Positions 41,156 to 53,596 are shown, numbered from the stretch's first letter. The stretch is 64,000 nucleotides of DNA from Xenorhabdus japonica (GCF_900115195.1 NZ_FOVO01000009.1:30196-94195), one strand, 5' to 3'. A program made the numbers and translations. Notes: a model not told the origin generated them from the sequence alone.

Positions 41156-42370
41156 TTATTGGTGATAGTTACCGATAAAACGGGCAAATTTGTCAATAGC
41201 CATTTGCAAGTCAGTAACATGTGGCAGTGTAACAATGCGGAAATGGTCAGGAGCCGGCCAATTAAATGCGGTACCCTGAACCAGCAAAACTTTTTCCTCT
41301 AGTAAAAGATCTAATACCATTTTTTGGTCATCATGAATATTGAAGCGTTTGGTGTCTATTTTCGGGAACATATATAGAGCACCCATTGGTTTCACACAGG
41401 AGACCCCTGGGATCTGGTTAATCAATTCCCATGCACGGTTGCGCTGTTCATAGAGTCTGCCACCTGGAAAAATAAATTCACTGATACTTTGATAGCCACC
41501 TAATGCTGTCTGAATCGCGTGCTGCATTGGCACATTGGCACAAAGGCGCATTGATGCCAGCATTTCTAACCCTTCAATATAATCCTTGGCTTGCTTTTTA
41601 GGGCCGTTCAGTACCATCCAACCCTGACGGAAACCAGCTACACGGTAGGTTTTAGACAGGCCATTAAAAGTCACGGTGAAGAGGTCGGGTGCTAATGCTG
41701 CGATGGAGTGGTGCTGGGCATCATCGTACAGAATCTTGTCATAAATCTCATCGGCAAAAATAATCAGATTATGTTGACGGGCTATTTCTACTATTTCCAG
41801 CAACAATTCTTTACTGTATACCGCTCCGGTTGGGTTGTTCGGGTTAATAATAACAATGCCACGGGTATGCGGGGTAATTTTACGGCGGATGTCATCTAAA
41901 TCAGGAAACCACCCTTGTTGCTCATCACATAGATAGTGGACGGCATTACCGCTGGAAAGTGAGACCGCCGCAGTCCAAAGAGGATAGTCGGGTGCAGGAA
42001 CTAACATTTCGTCCCCGGTATTCAGCAGAGCCTGCATGGATTGAACGATAAGTTCAGAAACACCGTTACCAATAAAGATATCTTCAACAGTAACATCCAG
42101 CATATTTCTGGCTTGGTAATGCTGCATGATCGCCTTGCGTGCGGAATACAACCCTTTTGAGTCAGAATAACCTTGGGCTGTTGGTAGATTACGGATGACG
42201 TCGACTAAAATTTCATCAGGCGCTTCGAATCCAAATGGGGCTGGGTTTCCAATATTTAATTTCAGTACCTTATTACCTTCTTCTTCGAGTCGCTTCGCTT
42301 CTTTGAGGGTATTCCCTCGGATGTCGTAGCAGACATTATCTAATTTTTTGGATTTATTAATGGAAAACAT
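41156..42370 (-). CDS. alaA: Glutamate-pyruvate aminotransferase AlaA
   Basis: 404 residues, class I/II PLP aminotransferase of full length. Makes L-alanine from pyruvate and glutamate. Conserved features: LNIGNPAPFGFEAP near residue 40, FIGNGVSELI, VPAPDYPLWTAAV, INPNNPTGAVYS with the cofactor Asn, FADEIYDKILYD, and the PLP lysine in FNGLSKTYRVAGFRQGW near 240. Divergent from lrhA and upstream of yfbR, as in E. coli. Confidence 0.95.
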   Translation of the reverse strand: MFSINKSKKLDNVCYDIRGNTLKEAKRLEEEGNKVLKLNIGNPAPFGFEAPDEILVDVIRNLPTAQGYSDSKGLYSARKAIMQHYQARNMLDVTVEDIFIGNGVSELIVQSMQALLNTGDEMLVPAPDYPLWTAAVSLSSGNAVHYLCDEQQGWFPDLDDIRRKITPHTRGIVIINPNNPTGAVYSKELLLEIVEIARQHNLIIFADEIYDKILYDDAQHHSIAALAPDLFTVTFNGLSKTYRVAGFRQGWMVLNGPKKQAKDYIEGLEMLASMRLCANVPMQHAIQTALGGYQSISEFIFPGGRLYEQRNRAWELINQIPGVSCVKPMGALYMFPKIDTKRFNIHDDQKMVLDLLLEEKVLLVQGTAFNWPAPDHFRIVTLPHVTDLQMAIDKFARFIGNYHQ

Positions 42371-43196
42371 AGGATGCCTTGACCTCTTGGCAAAATTGGA
42401 TACTACCCAGCATAAAAAGTGTGGTAATCAATGTAAGTGTAGTAATCAATGTACTCTTCTCAATCTGCATTTTGAAGAGGCTTTGATATCTTTGGTTAAA
42501 ACGGTTGTTTTAAGAATAAATGAATAAGTTTGCTCTCTAAATTATCTTGATTTGTTGGTGTTTTATTTTTAGTATATTTGTTTTTTTAGTTTTTTATTTT
42601 GCATAATAGCTTGTTTTTAGTTGACAAGAAATGAAGGAAATGACATTTTGACAGGTGTTTTTTAGCCTATATGTTTAGTAAATTTTAAATTGTCAATAAA
42701 AGTAAGAAGGTTTGTATAATGTATTCTTATAATTTATCTTTGTTGACGTAAAGTTAATTTAGGCTTTATCACATGATAGTTTGACAATTTTTTTGAATTC
42801 TTATCCATAACATTTTCAGGCCTATTCAGTGAAAAGTTAACTCATTAAAAATACTAATATTAGGTGGCGATGTTAAGTATGGCTAATTCAGATCACTTTA
42901 TTCTTTGAAGTAAGTCAGAAAAAGGATATTTGTACTGGAAATTGGTGATTATGTGATGTAAATAGAGTTTTATCTCTAATTTATTTTTGGATTGCATAAT
43001 TTTTGTTAAGAAAGGAGAAAATAAAACCCATAATGATCTAAATGATAAAAAAATGCAGTAATCTTTGCCCTATTAAATAGAGTAGAGTAATGTCATAATT
43101 GGCATTATTTTATTTGATACTGCTGAAGTAACGAAACAACACCAGGTTAGTACTATTAGCTATTAAAAAAAGACCAGAAAAAAGCGAATATATGCG
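42371..43196. other. Divergent regulatory region between alaA and lrhA
   Basis: About 830 bases of very AT-rich DNA with long T and A runs and no credible gene. The length suggests a heavily regulated lrhA promoter (H-NS-type silencing and autoregulation are known for such regulators), but no individual site can be fixed by eye. Confidence 0.5.
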
Positions 43197-44198
43197 ATGA
43201 TAAATGCGAATCGTCAGATAATAAACCTCGATCTAGATCTGTTGAGGACTTTTGTTGCCGTTGCTGACTTAAATACTTTTGCAGCAGCAGCAAATGCTGT
43301 TTCCAGAACGCAGTCAGCTGTTAGTCAGCAAATGCAGCGGTTGGAACAGCTCGTGGGGAGAGAGTTATTTGCTCGCCACGGCCGCAATAAGCTTCTGACC
43401 GAGTACGGGCTTCAACTTCTTGGTTATGCACGTCAGATTCTTCGTGCTAATGATGATGCAACAGCATCATTGACCTACAATGATGCAGAAGGTGAATTGA
43501 GAATAGGTGTATCTGATGACGCTGTTGATACATTACTTCCTTTCTTATTGAACCGTATTGCTTCTGTCTATCCACGTGTGGCCGTTGATGTACGCATTAA
43601 GCGTGCTCAATTTATCGAAAGCATGTTGGATAACCATGAGATTGATTTGGCATTAACCACAGCAAAAATTAACCACCATCCTAAAACGATCTTACGTTCT
43701 TCGCCTGTTTTATGGCACTGCGCACCAGATTTCCAATTGCGGACGAACGAACCTATCCCGTTGGTTGTAATGGATGAAACTAATCCTTTCCGCGAGATTG
43801 CTCTGGATACGCTGCATATGGCAGGTATTTCATGTCGCGTTGCATATGAAGCTGCCTCCTTATCTGCTATTCGTGCGGCTGTGAACGCAGAAGTTGGTAT
43901 TACCGCTCGCCCTCTGGAAATGCATAATGCAGACCTGAGAATTTTAGGTGAAGCTGACGGTTTACCACGTCTGCCGGAAATTCAATTCTTCTTGTATCGT
44001 AACAGTAATGAGCAGAATGAATCAGTCCTGACTGTTTTTGATGCAATAGAAAATAAGAAAACACCTTATACCGTAACGTCGTCTCAGTCTGATGAATCAG
44101 ATGAAATAGATGAGTCTATTGAATCTATTGATTCTATTGAACCTATCAAATCAACTGAAGTAATTGATGAAACTTCTGTTGAAGATATAGACGAATAA
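43197..44198 (+). CDS. lrhA: LysR-family regulator LrhA/HexA with an extended acidic tail
   Basis: 333 residues against about 312 in E. coli. N-terminal winged helix-turn-helix (NLDLDLLRTFVAVADLNTF, then AVSRTQSAVSQQMQRLEQLVG), followed by a LysR substrate-binding domain to about residue 285. LrhA represses flagellar and other genes in E. coli. The orthologue HexA in Photorhabdus and LrhA in Xenorhabdus control secondary metabolism and virulence traits. The last 45 residues are an Asp/Glu/Ser/Ile-rich tail made of short repeats (DEIDESIESIDSIE), with no clear counterpart in the E. coli protein. Position next to nuo and divergent from alaA is conserved. The ribosome site is weak. Confidence 0.93.
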   Translation: MINANRQIINLDLDLLRTFVAVADLNTFAAAANAVSRTQSAVSQQMQRLEQLVGRELFARHGRNKLLTEYGLQLLGYARQILRANDDATASLTYNDAEGELRIGVSDDAVDTLLPFLLNRIASVYPRVAVDVRIKRAQFIESMLDNHEIDLALTTAKINHHPKTILRSSPVLWHCAPDFQLRTNEPIPLVVMDETNPFREIALDTLHMAGISCRVAYEAASLSAIRAAVNAEVGITARPLEMHNADLRILGEADGLPRLPEIQFFLYRNSNEQNESVLTVFDAIENKKTPYTVTSSQSDESDEIDESIESIDSIEPIKSTEVIDETSVEDIDE

Positions 44199-44213
44199 GT
44201 TTTATGTGTTTAT

Positions 44214-44252
44214 AGGCTAATATTTCCATTTTACTTGTGGAGATATTAGCCT
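44214..44252 (+). terminator. Terminator of lrhA
   Basis: Fourteen-base stem AGGCTAATATTTCC / GGAGATATTAGCCT (one G-U) with an eleven-base loop, 16 bases past the lrhA stop, followed by a U-rich tail. Confidence 0.75.
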
Positions 44253-44905
44253 GTTGTTAATTGTTTATTAATAATCCTCTCCGGTTTTCATTCCCATTTC
44301 TGATATTTCCAACAAGAAATATACCCTAATAATTTTCCTATATCTTTCGAATTTTAGTTAAAAGAATGTTGCTTTGTTAACAAATTTTATTTTTCTAAAT
44401 TGATAAAATAAATCTGTTTTCAGAAATAGCTTTCTTATCGCACATCAATAGTTCTTTTTAGAAAAAATTTATTAGGAATTGAATGAATTACGTTCATCTG
44501 TTGAATGTTTTTCAATGAAACTGTGCACTTGATCATAAAAATACCCCAAGTAGTGCAGTGGAAAGACAGGTTTTTCCTGCGATAATGGTGTAGGAAAGTC
44601 GAGTTATCGGTTAGACTGGTTATGTCAGGAAGATGTTTTTTTATACGACTGACACGTTTTAGCGATATACCAGCATAATCTGTTAACTAATGGTTTGTTG
44701 TTTGTAAATAAATAAATGAGTGTTTTTGCCGTTATGGCAAATATATTGAGAGGAATAAAAACCAAGGCGATTCAAGCGATGAAATATATTGATTAGCGCT
44801 GTTTCTGATTTGGTTGTTATCCCTTCCCATGAATCGATGTGGTGCAACACTGCCGGCAAAAAGAGCAGATACCTTGACACCACTTTTGATGAGTAAGCAA
44901 CGAGT
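44253..44905. other. Upstream region of the nuo operon
   Basis: About 650 bases with no convincing gene. A 78-codon minus-strand frame overlapping the nuoA start lacks any recognisable feature. This must contain the nuo promoter(s), which in E. coli lie in a long regulated leader, but I cannot fix a -35/-10 pair. Confidence 0.5.
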
Positions 44906-45349
44906 ATGTCTACATCCACTGGAATTTTAGCCCATCACTGGGCGTTTGCGGTTTTCCTAATAGGTGCTCTTGGTTTGTGTATGCTCATGTTACTGGGCGG
45001 GTACTTCATGGGAGGCAGAGCGAAAGCCAGGGCAAAACACGTACCTTATGAATCAGGTATTGATTCTGTCGGCAGTGCTCGTTTACGCCTGTCGTCGAAG
45101 TTTTATCTGGTTGCCATGTTCTTTGTTATCTTCGATGTTGAAGCCCTTTACTTGTATGCATGGGCCGTCTCAATCAAAGAGAGCGGTTGGCTAGGCTTTG
45201 CCGAAGCAAGTATTTTCATTTTGGTGTTATTGACAGGCTTGGTTTATCTGGCGCGCATTGGAGCGTTGGATTGGACACCTGCACGTTCAAAACGTCAGGT
45301 CAGTAAACCAAGTGCTGATACTTATACCAACAACAGTCATATGCAGTAA
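44906..45349 (+). CDS. nuoA: NADH-quinone oxidoreductase subunit A
   Basis: 147 residues, the E. coli length. Membrane-arm subunit of complex I with three helices, adjoining the quinone-site region. The loop between helices one and two carries the conserved [13 protein letters not shown] stretch, and helix two has the [20 protein letters not shown] region. First gene of the 13-gene nuo operon; nuoB starts 15 bases later. Confidence 0.96.
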   Translation: MSTSTGILAHHWAFAVFLIGALGLCMLMLLGGYFMGGRAKARAKHVPYESGIDSVGSARLRLSSKFYLVAMFFVIFDVEALYLYAWAVSIKESGWLGFAEASIFILVLLTGLVYLARIGALDWTPARSKRQVSKPSADTYTNNSHMQ

Positions 45350-45364
45350 TAGCGAGGCATAAAG

Positions 45365-46039
45365 ATGGATTATACGCTCACCCGCATAGATCCGAACGGT
45401 GAGAATGACCGTTATCCCCTGCAAAAACAGGAAACTGTCAGCGATCCCTTAGAGCAGCACGTTCACCGTAGTGTCTATATGGGAAAATTGGAACATGCTT
45501 TGCATGATATGGTGAATTGGGGAAGGAAAAACTCCCTGTGGCCCTATAACTTCGGGCTTTCTTGCTGTTATGTGGAAATGGTTACGTCATTCACCGCGGT
45601 TCACGATGTTGCTCGTTTTGGTGCAGAAGTATTACGAGCATCTCCCCGTCAGGCTGATTTCATGGTGATTTCTGGCACCTGCTTTGTCAAAATGGCTCCC
45701 GTCATTCAACGTCTGTACGATCAAATGCTGGAACCTAAGTGGGTTATTTCAATGGGAGCCTGTGCAAACTCCGGTGGTATGTACGATATTTATTCTGTGG
45801 TTCAAGGGGTTGATAAGTTTATCCCCGTTGATGTTTATATCCCTGGCTGTCCTCCTCGTCCAGAAGCCTATATGCAGGCACTGCTGTTGTTGCAAGAGTC
45901 TATAGGCAAAGAACGACGCCCGCTGTCTTGGGTTGTTGGCGATCAGGGGGTTTACCGCGCAAATATGCAATCAGAAAGAGAACGGAAGCGTGGTGAACGT
46001 ATTGCAGTGAAAAATCTGCGTACTCCAGACGAAATTTAA
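45365..46039 (+). CDS. nuoB: NADH-quinone oxidoreductase subunit B
   Basis: 224 residues. Peripheral-arm subunit that holds the terminal N2 [4Fe-4S] cluster next to the quinone. Cluster cysteines are visible in [19 protein letters not shown] and PGCPPRPEA. Also [13 protein letters not shown] sequence ([13 protein letters not shown]) and [17 protein letters not shown]. The sequence is close to the E. coli subunit. A 75-base spacer separates it from nuoC. Confidence 0.96.
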   Translation: MDYTLTRIDPNGENDRYPLQKQETVSDPLEQHVHRSVYMGKLEHALHDMVNWGRKNSLWPYNFGLSCCYVEMVTSFTAVHDVARFGAEVLRASPRQADFMVISGTCFVKMAPVIQRLYDQMLEPKWVISMGACANSGGMYDIYSVVQGVDKFIPVDVYIPGCPPRPEAYMQALLLLQESIGKERRPLSWVVGDQGVYRANMQSERERKRGERIAVKNLRTPDEI

Positions 46040-46114
46040 GGCTTTTAGCCATATAGCGTAACCAGAGCAATGTGTTGCGATCACAAAAACCCTGATCAAG
46101 CGTTGTGGTGAAGA

Positions 46115-47914
46115 ATGATGACAGATCAGATAGCGCAAGAAAGCGCACGACCTGCTTGGGAAACACGAGATCATCTTGATGATCCTATTGTGAGCGAGCT
46201 TAACCGTCAATTTGGCCCGGATGCCTTTACCATCCAACCGACCCGTACCGGTATGCCTGTTGTTTGGGTTAAGCGGATACAGTTACTGGAAGTAATAACA
46301 TTCCTGAAAAAGTTGCCCAAACCTTACGTCATGCTGTTTGACTTGCATGGTGTCGATGAGCGTCAGCGCTCTCACCGACAAGGTTTGCCTGCGACCGACT
46401 TTTCGGTGTTTTATCACTTGATTTCCATAGAGCGTAACCGTGACATTATGTTGAAAGTTGCGCTCATTGAACAAGACCTGAATATCCCAACTATCACGTC
46501 AATTTTCCCGAATGCTAATTGGTATGAACGTGAAACGTGGGAAATGTTCGGTATTACATTCAATGGCCATCCAAATTTGCGCCGTATTTTGATGCCGCCG
46601 ACATGGGAAGGTCATCCGTTGCGCAAGGAATATTCTGCGCGTGCCACGGAATTCGATCCTTTCATGTTGACGAAGCAGAAAGAAGATCTGGAGATGGAAG
46701 CCCTGACTTTCAAACCAGAAGAGTGGGGCATGAAGCGTAGTACTGATAATGAAGACTTCATGTTCCTTAACCTTGGCCCAAACCATCCTTCCGCTCACGG
46801 TGCATTTCGCATTATTCTACAACTTGATGGCGAAGAAATCATTGATTGCGTACCTGATATTGGCTACCACCATCGTGGCGCCGAAAAAATGGGTGAACGT
46901 CAGTCATGGCACAGTTATATCCCTTATACCGATCGTATCGAATATCTGGGGGGATGTGTTAACGAAATGCCTTATGTGCTGGCGGTTGAGAAGCTGGCAG
47001 GTATTGAAGTACCAGATCGCGTGAAAACAATTCGTGTCATGCTGTCTGAACTGTTCCGCATTAATAGCCATCTGCTTTATATCAGCACATTTATCCAAGA
47101 CGTTGGTGCGATGACCCCCGTCTTCTTTGCCTTTACTGACCGACAGAAAGTTTACGATGTTGTTGAGGCAATTACTGGGTTCCGTATGCATCCAGCGTGG
47201 TTCCGAATCGGTGGTGTTGCCCATGATTTGCCACGCGGCTGGGAAAAGCTTTTACGTGAATTGCTGGACTGGCTGCCAAAGCGTTTGAATTCTTATGTCA
47301 AAGCAGCACTGAAAAACAGTATCCTTAAAGGGCGTTCTGTTGGAGTAGCGGCTTACAATGCTAAACAGGCTTTGGACTGGGGAGTTACCGGTGCAGGGCT
47401 ACGTGCAACCGGTATTGGCTTTGATGTGCGTAAATGGCGTCCTTATTCCGGCTATGAAAATTTCGATTTTGAAGTACCAACAGGTTATAATGGCGATTGC
47501 TATGACCGTGCCATACTGAAAGTGGAAGAAATCCGTCAGAGTATGCGCATCCTTGAGCAGTGCCTCAAAAATATGCCAGAAGGTCCATTCAAGGCTGATC
47601 ATCCACTAACCACACCACCACCGAGAGAACGGACTTTACAGCACATCGAAACCATGATTAACCACTTCTTGCAAGTGTCATGGGGACCCGTCATGCCTGC
47701 CAATGAATCATTCCAGATGATCGAAGCGACTAAAGGTATCAACAGTTATTACCTGACCAGTGATGGTAGCACTATGAGCTATCGTACCCGCATTCGTACA
47801 CCAAGTTTTGCTCACTTGCAGCAAATACCATCGGTGATCCGCGGCAGCCTGGTTTCTGACCTTATCGTCTATCTGGGTAGTATCGATTTTGTTATGTCTG
47901 ATGTGGATCGCTAA
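46115..47914 (+). CDS. nuoC: Fused NADH-quinone oxidoreductase subunit C/D
   Basis: 599 residues. As in E. coli, the 30-kDa (NuoC, about 1-190) and 49-kDa (NuoD, about 200-599) subunits form one chain. NuoC signature: [29 protein letters not shown]. NuoD signature: [15 protein letters not shown] and [12 protein letters not shown], which line the quinone site, plus the C-terminal [19 protein letters not shown]. Two ATG codons stand in tandem at 46115 and 46118. Peripheral-arm quinone module. nuoE begins two bases after the stop. Confidence 0.96.
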   Translation: MMTDQIAQESARPAWETRDHLDDPIVSELNRQFGPDAFTIQPTRTGMPVVWVKRIQLLEVITFLKKLPKPYVMLFDLHGVDERQRSHRQGLPATDFSVFYHLISIERNRDIMLKVALIEQDLNIPTITSIFPNANWYERETWEMFGITFNGHPNLRRILMPPTWEGHPLRKEYSARATEFDPFMLTKQKEDLEMEALTFKPEEWGMKRSTDNEDFMFLNLGPNHPSAHGAFRIILQLDGEEIIDCVPDIGYHHRGAEKMGERQSWHSYIPYTDRIEYLGGCVNEMPYVLAVEKLAGIEVPDRVKTIRVMLSELFRINSHLLYISTFIQDVGAMTPVFFAFTDRQKVYDVVEAITGFRMHPAWFRIGGVAHDLPRGWEKLLRELLDWLPKRLNSYVKAALKNSILKGRSVGVAAYNAKQALDWGVTGAGLRATGIGFDVRKWRPYSGYENFDFEVPTGYNGDCYDRAILKVEEIRQSMRILEQCLKNMPEGPFKADHPLTTPPPRERTLQHIETMINHFLQVSWGPVMPANESFQMIEATKGINSYYLTSDGSTMSYRTRIRTPSFAHLQQIPSVIRGSLVSDLIVYLGSIDFVMSDVDR

Positions 47915-47916
47915 CG

Positions 47917-48462
47917 ATGCAAAGTGAATTTAACGCCAACAAGCAAGCACGTCTTGATGTGGTTAACGTAACGGACGCTCAGACACCAGATGAATTTGTG
48001 TTGAGTGCGGAAGAACGTAATGCCATTGAGCAAGAAAAACACCACTACGAAGATCCGCGTGCTGCGTCAATTGAAGCACTGAAAATTGTACAAAAGCAGT
48101 GTGGTTGGGTACCGGATGGTGCCATTTATGCCATTGCTGAAGTTTTGGGTATCCCAGCCAGTGATGTGGAAGGTGTGGCGACGTTTTACAGCCAGATTTA
48201 CCGGCAGCCAGTAGGGCGTCACATTATCCGTTATTGTGACAGCGTTGTATGTCATATCACGGGCTATCAGGGCGTTCAGGAAGCGATAGAGTCTCAACTG
48301 AACATTCGTCCGGGGCAAACCACGACAGATGGACGCTTCACATTGTTGCCAACCTGCTGTTTGGGTAACTGTGACAAGGGTCCAACCATGATGATTGATG
48401 AGGACACTCACAGTTACGTGAAACCCGAAGAGATTGAAAAACTACTGGAGCAGTATCCATGA
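47917..48462 (+). CDS. nuoE: NADH-quinone oxidoreductase subunit E
   Basis: 181 residues, about 15 longer at the N terminus than in E. coli. Thioredoxin-like subunit of the NADH dehydrogenase module carrying the N1a [2Fe-2S] cluster. Ligand cysteines in YCDSVVCH and [13 protein letters not shown]. The core matches closely ([43 protein letters not shown]). Its TGA overlaps the nuoF ATG, implying translational coupling. Confidence 0.96.
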   Translation: MQSEFNANKQARLDVVNVTDAQTPDEFVLSAEERNAIEQEKHHYEDPRAASIEALKIVQKQCGWVPDGAIYAIAEVLGIPASDVEGVATFYSQIYRQPVGRHIIRYCDSVVCHITGYQGVQEAIESQLNIRPGQTTTDGRFTLLPTCCLGNCDKGPTMMIDEDTHSYVKPEEIEKLLEQYP

Positions 48463-49826
48463 CAACGCACTCAGGAGTGAAAGAAATTATCCGCGCAGCG
48501 GAAACTCATCCCCTGACATGGCGGTTGCGTGATGACCAACAACCTGTCTGGCTGGATGAATACCGAAGCCAAAATGGTTATAAAGGAGCCGAAAAAGCAC
48601 TAAAGGGCATGGCTCCCGATGAAATTACCGCGCTGGTTAAGGATGCTGGCTTAAAAGGTCGTGGCGGTGCGGGTTTCTCAACAGGCTTGAAATGGAGCCT
48701 GATGCCAAAAAAAGACGAAAGCATGAATATCCGCTACTTGCTGTGTAATGCGGATGAGATGGAGCCGGGCACTTACAAAGACCGCCTGTTGATGGAACAA
48801 CTGCCTCACCTGTTGGTGGAAGGTATGCTTATCAGTGCTTTTGCGCTGAAAGCATATCGTGGCTACATCTTTCTGCGTGGTGAGTATGTCGAAGCGGCTG
48901 TTTATCTGCGCAGGGCAATTGAAGAGGCTAAAGCCGCGGGGCTGCTTGGCAAGAATATTTTGGGCAGTGGTTTTGATTTTGAACTATTTGTTCATACCGG
49001 CGCGGGTCGTTATATCTGTGGTGAAGAAACCGCACTGATTAACTCCCTTGAAGGGCGCAGGGCAAACCCACGTTCAAAACCTCCATTTCCTGCGACTTCT
49101 GGCGTATGGGGAAAACCAACGTGCGTCAACAACGTCGAAACCCTGTGCAACGTTCCTGCAATTATTGAGCATGGAAAAGAGTGGTATATCGGTTTGAGTG
49201 AAGGCAAAAGTAAAGATGCCGGCACCAAACTGATGGGCTTTTCTGGCCGCGTCAAAAATCCGGGTGTTTGGGAACTGCCTTTTGGTACGACAGCTCGTGA
49301 AATTCTTGAAGACTATGCGGGCGGGATGCGTGATGGCCTGAAATTCAAGGCATGGCAACCAGGAGGAGCAGGAACCGATTTCCTGACAACAGATCATTTG
49401 GATCTGCCAATGGATTTTGAGCATATTGCCAAAGCGGGTAGCCGTTTGGGAACTGCACTGGCAATGGCAGTGGATCATGAAATCAATATGGTTTCCCTGA
49501 CCCGCAATCTTGAAGAATTCTTCGCTCGTGAATCTTGTGGCTGGTGTACACCATGCCGTGATGGTTTGCCGTGGAGTGTCAAAATCCTCAGTGCTATTGA
49601 GAACGGTAAAGGCCAGCCTGGTGATATCGAGACTTTAGAACAACTCTGTCGTTTCCTCGGCCCCGGCAAAACTTTCTGTGCCCATGCACCCGGTGCCGTA
49701 GAGCCTTTACAGAGTGCTATCAAATATTTCCGCGAAGAATTTGAAGCGGGAATTGTAACTAAAGACTACGGCAATACCAGCCTGATTGCGGGTATTCAAC
49801 CAAACTTGCTCAAACAGCGTTGGTAA
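48459..49826 (+). CDS. nuoF: NADH-quinone oxidoreductase subunit F (NADH/FMN site)
   Basis: 455 residues. Binds NADH and FMN and holds the N3 [4Fe-4S] cluster, the electron entry point of complex I. Glycine-rich nucleotide motif [16 protein letters not shown] near residue 65, second site [16 protein letters not shown] near 185, and cluster cysteines in [12 protein letters not shown] near 360 plus the Cys in [11 protein letters not shown] near 405. Overlaps nuoE by four bases. Confidence 0.97.
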   Translation: MTTHSGVKEIIRAAETHPLTWRLRDDQQPVWLDEYRSQNGYKGAEKALKGMAPDEITALVKDAGLKGRGGAGFSTGLKWSLMPKKDESMNIRYLLCNADEMEPGTYKDRLLMEQLPHLLVEGMLISAFALKAYRGYIFLRGEYVEAAVYLRRAIEEAKAAGLLGKNILGSGFDFELFVHTGAGRYICGEETALINSLEGRRANPRSKPPFPATSGVWGKPTCVNNVETLCNVPAIIEHGKEWYIGLSEGKSKDAGTKLMGFSGRVKNPGVWELPFGTTAREILEDYAGGMRDGLKFKAWQPGGAGTDFLTTDHLDLPMDFEHIAKAGSRLGTALAMAVDHEINMVSLTRNLEEFFARESCGWCTPCRDGLPWSVKILSAIENGKGQPGDIETLEQLCRFLGPGKTFCAHAPGAVEPLQSAIKYFREEFEAGIVTKDYGNTSLIAGIQPNLLKQRW

Positions 49827-49895
49827 GGCTTGTTTGCGTAAAGCAGAATTTTGATTAACGCCTGCCACGGCAGGCCATTGGGAAGCATGCTGACT

Positions 49896-52619
49896 ATGGC
49901 TACGATATATGTAGACGGCAAAAAATATGATGTAAACGGGGCTGATAACCTGTTACAAGCCTGCCTCTCATTGGGGCTTGATATACCTTATTTTTGCTGG
50001 CATCCAGCGCTGGGAAGCGTTGGCGCTTGCCGCCAGTGTGCGGTGAAGCAATATCAGAACGCGGAAGATACACGCGGTCGTCTGGTGATGTCTTGTATGA
50101 CACCAGCAGCAGATGGCACGTATATTTCTATTGATGATGATGAAGCAAAGCAATTCCGCGCAAGTGTCGTGGAATGGCTAATGACCAACCACCCTCACGA
50201 TTGCCCAGTTTGTGAGGAAGGGGGAAACTGTCATTTGCAGGATATGACGGTGATGACCGGGCATTCATTCCGGAAATATCGCTTTACCAAACGCACTCAC
50301 AAAAATCAGGAACTGGGGCCATTTATTGCTCATGAAATGAACCGCTGTATCGCTTGTTACCGTTGTGTTCGCTACTACAAAGATTATGCGGATGGAACGG
50401 ATTTTGGCGTTTATGGTGCTCATGCCAATATCTATTTTGGTCGCACTGAAAGCGGCACATTGGAAAGTGAATTTTCCGGTAACCTTGTTGAAATTTGCCC
50501 GACCGGGGTATTTACCGACAAAACACATTCAGAACGCTATAACCGTAAATGGGACATGCAGTTTGCGCCAAGCATCTGCCAACAGTGCAGCATCGGCTGT
50601 AACACCAGTCCCGGAGAGCGTTACGGTGAACTACGCCGAATTGAAAACCGCTATAACGGTACTATCAATCACTACTTTATGTGTGACCGTGGACGCTTCG
50701 GCTATGGTTATGTCAACCGTGATGATCGTCCCCGCCAGCCACAACAGTTGCGTGGTGATCAGTGGATTTCACTGAATGCCGAGCAGGTTATGCAAGGGGG
50801 CGCAGACATTTTGCGTCAGGCGAAAAATGTCATTGGTATCGGTTCGCCACGTGCCAGTATTGAAAGTAACTTTGCCTTGCGGGAATTGGTTGGTGCGGAA
50901 AACTTCTACAGTGGTATTTCAGCAGAAGAACAACATCGCCTTGATATGATGTTGGAAATTCTCCAGCAAGGCGGGGTTTATACGCCTTCCTTGCGTGAAA
51001 TTGAAGATTATGATGCCGTATTGATTTTAGGGGAAGATCTGACTCAGACCGCTGCCCGCATGGCTTTATCTGTGCGTCAGGCCGTGAAGGGCAAGGCTCG
51101 TGAAATGGCAGCAGCCCAAAAAGTGGCCGATTGGCAAATTGCGGCTGTGATGAATATCGGTCAGCATGCCAAGTATCCTCTGTTCTTGACCAGCATCGAT
51201 GATACTCGATTGGATGATGTTGCAGCATGGAGCTACCATGCTCCAGTTGATGATCAAGCACGTTTGGGTTTTGCTGTCGCACATGCCCTGAATAGCATAG
51301 CTCCTGCCGTCAATGATTTGCCGGATGACTTGAAATCGAAAGTGGAAATTATTGCACAGGCTCTGCGTGATGCAAAAAAACCTTTGATTATCAGTGGCAG
51401 CAATCCGGGCAGTGACACTTTAGTTCAGGCAGCCGCTAATATCGCATGGGCATTGAAAGATAAGGGAGCCAATGTTGGGCTTTCCTATGTTGCCGCGTAT
51501 GCCAATAGCTTGGGTCTGGCGATGATGGAAGCACGACCATTGGATGTTGCTTTGCAACGCATTGCCAAAGGGGATTCAGATACCGCCATTGTGATGGAAA
51601 ATGATCTCTATCGTCATGCACCGGCAGACAAAATAGACCGCGCGCTGGATAGCCTGAAAAACCTGATAGTTGTTGATCATCAACGCACGGCTATCATGGA
51701 CAAAGCTCATTTGATTCTTTCGGCATCTAGTTTTGCTGAAAGTGATGGTACGTTGGTGAATCAGGAAGGTCGTGCTCAGCGCTATTTCCAAGTCTATGAA
51801 CCTGCATTCTATGACAAATCCATCGTTATGTTAGAGAGCTGGCGTTGGATGCACTCTCTGTATACCACCTATACACAATGCCAGACTGATTGGACGCAGC
51901 TTGACCATGTAATTGAAGCCTGTGTCAAAACCATGCCGCAATTCAAAGAAATCGTAAACGCAGCGCCTGATGCCACATTCCGTATTCGTGGGCAAAAATT
52001 GGCTCGCTCACCTCATCGCTACAGCGGGCGTACTGCTATGCTGGCCGACGTCAGTGTTCATGAGCAGCGCCAACCGCAGGATATTGACACGGCATTTGCC
52101 TTCTCAATGGAAGGGAACAACAGCCCATATGCACCTCGTCAGCAAATACCATTTGCATGGGCACCAGGCTGGAACTCGCCACAAGCGTGGAATAAATTCC
52201 AGGCTGAAGTTGGTGGTAATCTACGTTTCGGCGATCCAGGGGTTCGTTTGATTGAAACGGTTGATGGTGGATTGAACTATTTTGACGCTATCCCAACCGC
52301 ATTCACTGCGCAAAAAAATCAATGGCATGTTGCGCCTTATTTCCATTTGTTTGGCAGTGATGAACTGTCACAACGTTCAGATGTATTGCAGGAGCGTATG
52401 CCTGAACCGTATGTGATGATCAATCATAAGGATGCGGAGCATTTGAATGTGAAAGAAGGTGCGATGATGACATTTGATTGTGAAGGACAGCAGCTGCGTT
52501 TGGCAGTGCGCTTGAGTGGCAATCTGGCTCAAGGGCAAGTCGGCCTGCCACTGGGAATGCCGGGTATACCGCCGGTTCTGGCAGGCAAATTGGTCAATAA
52601 CTTACGGGAGGTTGCATAA
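49896..52619 (+). CDS. nuoG: NADH-quinone oxidoreductase subunit G
   Basis: 907 residues from ATG 49896 (GGGAAG ten bases upstream), giving the conserved start [19 protein letters not shown]. The frame is open to 49851 but those residues are not part of the family. Large peripheral subunit carrying several clusters: plant-type [2Fe-2S] ([15 protein letters not shown]), His-ligated cluster (CHLQD), CIACYRCVR, and the extra cluster motif [10 protein letters not shown] molybdopterin-oxidoreductase-like domain without cofactor fills the rest. The stop overlaps the nuoH start by one base. Confidence 0.96.
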   Translation: MATIYVDGKKYDVNGADNLLQACLSLGLDIPYFCWHPALGSVGACRQCAVKQYQNAEDTRGRLVMSCMTPAADGTYISIDDDEAKQFRASVVEWLMTNHPHDCPVCEEGGNCHLQDMTVMTGHSFRKYRFTKRTHKNQELGPFIAHEMNRCIACYRCVRYYKDYADGTDFGVYGAHANIYFGRTESGTLESEFSGNLVEICPTGVFTDKTHSERYNRKWDMQFAPSICQQCSIGCNTSPGERYGELRRIENRYNGTINHYFMCDRGRFGYGYVNRDDRPRQPQQLRGDQWISLNAEQVMQGGADILRQAKNVIGIGSPRASIESNFALRELVGAENFYSGISAEEQHRLDMMLEILQQGGVYTPSLREIEDYDAVLILGEDLTQTAARMALSVRQAVKGKAREMAAAQKVADWQIAAVMNIGQHAKYPLFLTSIDDTRLDDVAAWSYHAPVDDQARLGFAVAHALNSIAPAVNDLPDDLKSKVEIIAQALRDAKKPLIISGSNPGSDTLVQAAANIAWALKDKGANVGLSYVAAYANSLGLAMMEARPLDVALQRIAKGDSDTAIVMENDLYRHAPADKIDRALDSLKNLIVVDHQRTAIMDKAHLILSASSFAESDGTLVNQEGRAQRYFQVYEPAFYDKSIVMLESWRWMHSLYTTYTQCQTDWTQLDHVIEACVKTMPQFKEIVNAAPDATFRIRGQKLARSPHRYSGRTAMLADVSVHEQRQPQDIDTAFAFSMEGNNSPYAPRQQIPFAWAPGWNSPQAWNKFQAEVGGNLRFGDPGVRLIETVDGGLNYFDAIPTAFTAQKNQWHVAPYFHLFGSDELSQRSDVLQERMPEPYVMINHKDAEHLNVKEGAMMTFDCEGQQLRLAVRLSGNLAQGQVGLPLGMPGIPPVLAGKLVNNLREVA

Positions 52620-53596
52620 TGAGTTGGTTAACTCCCGATATGATTGAGATTCTGATTACTGTCCTGAAATCGGTCGCCATTCTGCTGGTTGTAGTTATCT
52701 GCGGGGCATTCATGAGCTTCTTTGAACGCCGCATTCTTGGGCTGTTTCAGAATCGTTACGGGCCAAACCGTGTGGGTTGGGGTGGCTCATTGCAGCTCGT
52801 CGCAGACATGATCAAAATGTTCTTCAAAGAAGACTGGGCTCCCCGTTTTTCTGACCGAGCCATTTTTACTTTGGCCCCTGTCATTGCATTTTGCTCACTG
52901 CTTCTGGCGTTTGCCATCGTACCAATAAGCCCTACGTGGATGGTTGCCGACCTGAATATCGGCATCTTGTTCTTCATGATGATGGCAGGATTGGCGGTTT
53001 ACTCAGTGCTGTTTGCCGGATGGGCGAGTAACAACAAATATGCTCTGTTGGGCGCGATGCGTGCATCAGCACAGACATTGAGTTATGAAGTTTTCCTCGG
53101 TCTGTCCATGATGGGCGTTGTGGCACAAGCTGGCTCCTTCAATATGGTGGATATCGTTAACTCACAGCAACATGTGTGGAATATCATTCCCCAGTTCTTT
53201 GGCTTCCTGACTTTTGCCATTGCAGGTGTTGCAGTATGTCACCGTCATCCGCTTGACCAACCGGAAGCTGAGCAGGAATTGGCTGACGGTTATCACGTTG
53301 AATATTCCGGTATGAAATTCGGTCTGTTCTTTGTGGGGGAATATATTGGTGTTGTGACGGTGTCAGCCTTAATCGTCACACTGTTCTTTGGTGGCTGGAA
53401 TGGGCCTCTCTTGCCTCCATTCATCTGGTTTGCGTTGAAAACGGCATTTTTCATGATGATGTTCATCTTGATCCGTGCCGCATTACCGCGTCCTCGTTAT
53501 GACCAGGTGATGTCGTTTGGCTGGAAAGTCTGCCTGCCGTTAACGTTACTTAATATGCTGGCGACAGCCGCAGTTATTTTATACAACGCTCAATAA
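52619..53596 (+). CDS. nuoH: NADH-quinone oxidoreductase subunit H
   Basis: 325 residues, eight membrane helices. Forms the base of the quinone chamber between the two arms. Motifs: [23 protein letters not shown] split over the first loop, [12 protein letters not shown], and the acidic loop [20 protein letters not shown]. Start overlaps the nuoG stop (TAATG). Confidence 0.96.
   Translation: MSWLTPDMIEILITVLKSVAILLVVVICGAFMSFFERRILGLFQNRYGPNRVGWGGSLQLVADMIKMFFKEDWAPRFSDRAIFTLAPVIAFCSLLLAFAIVPISPTWMVADLNIGILFFMMMAGLAVYSVLFAGWASNNKYALLGAMRASAQTLSYEVFLGLSMMGVVAQAGSFNMVDIVNSQQHVWNIIPQFFGFLTFAIAGVAVCHRHPLDQPEAEQELADGYHVEYSGMKFGLFFVGEYIGVVTVSALIVTLFFGGWNGPLLPPFIWFALKTAFFMMMFILIRAALPRPRYDQVMSFGWKVCLPLTLLNMLATAAVILYNAQ

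Noticed and set aside
44683..44919. 78-codon minus-strand frame overlapping the nuoA start
   Set aside because: No family resemblance, overlaps a certain gene and its promoter region; likely chance.
46115..47914. nuoC and nuoD as a frameshift or assembly fusion
   Set aside because: The fused form is normal in enterobacteria.
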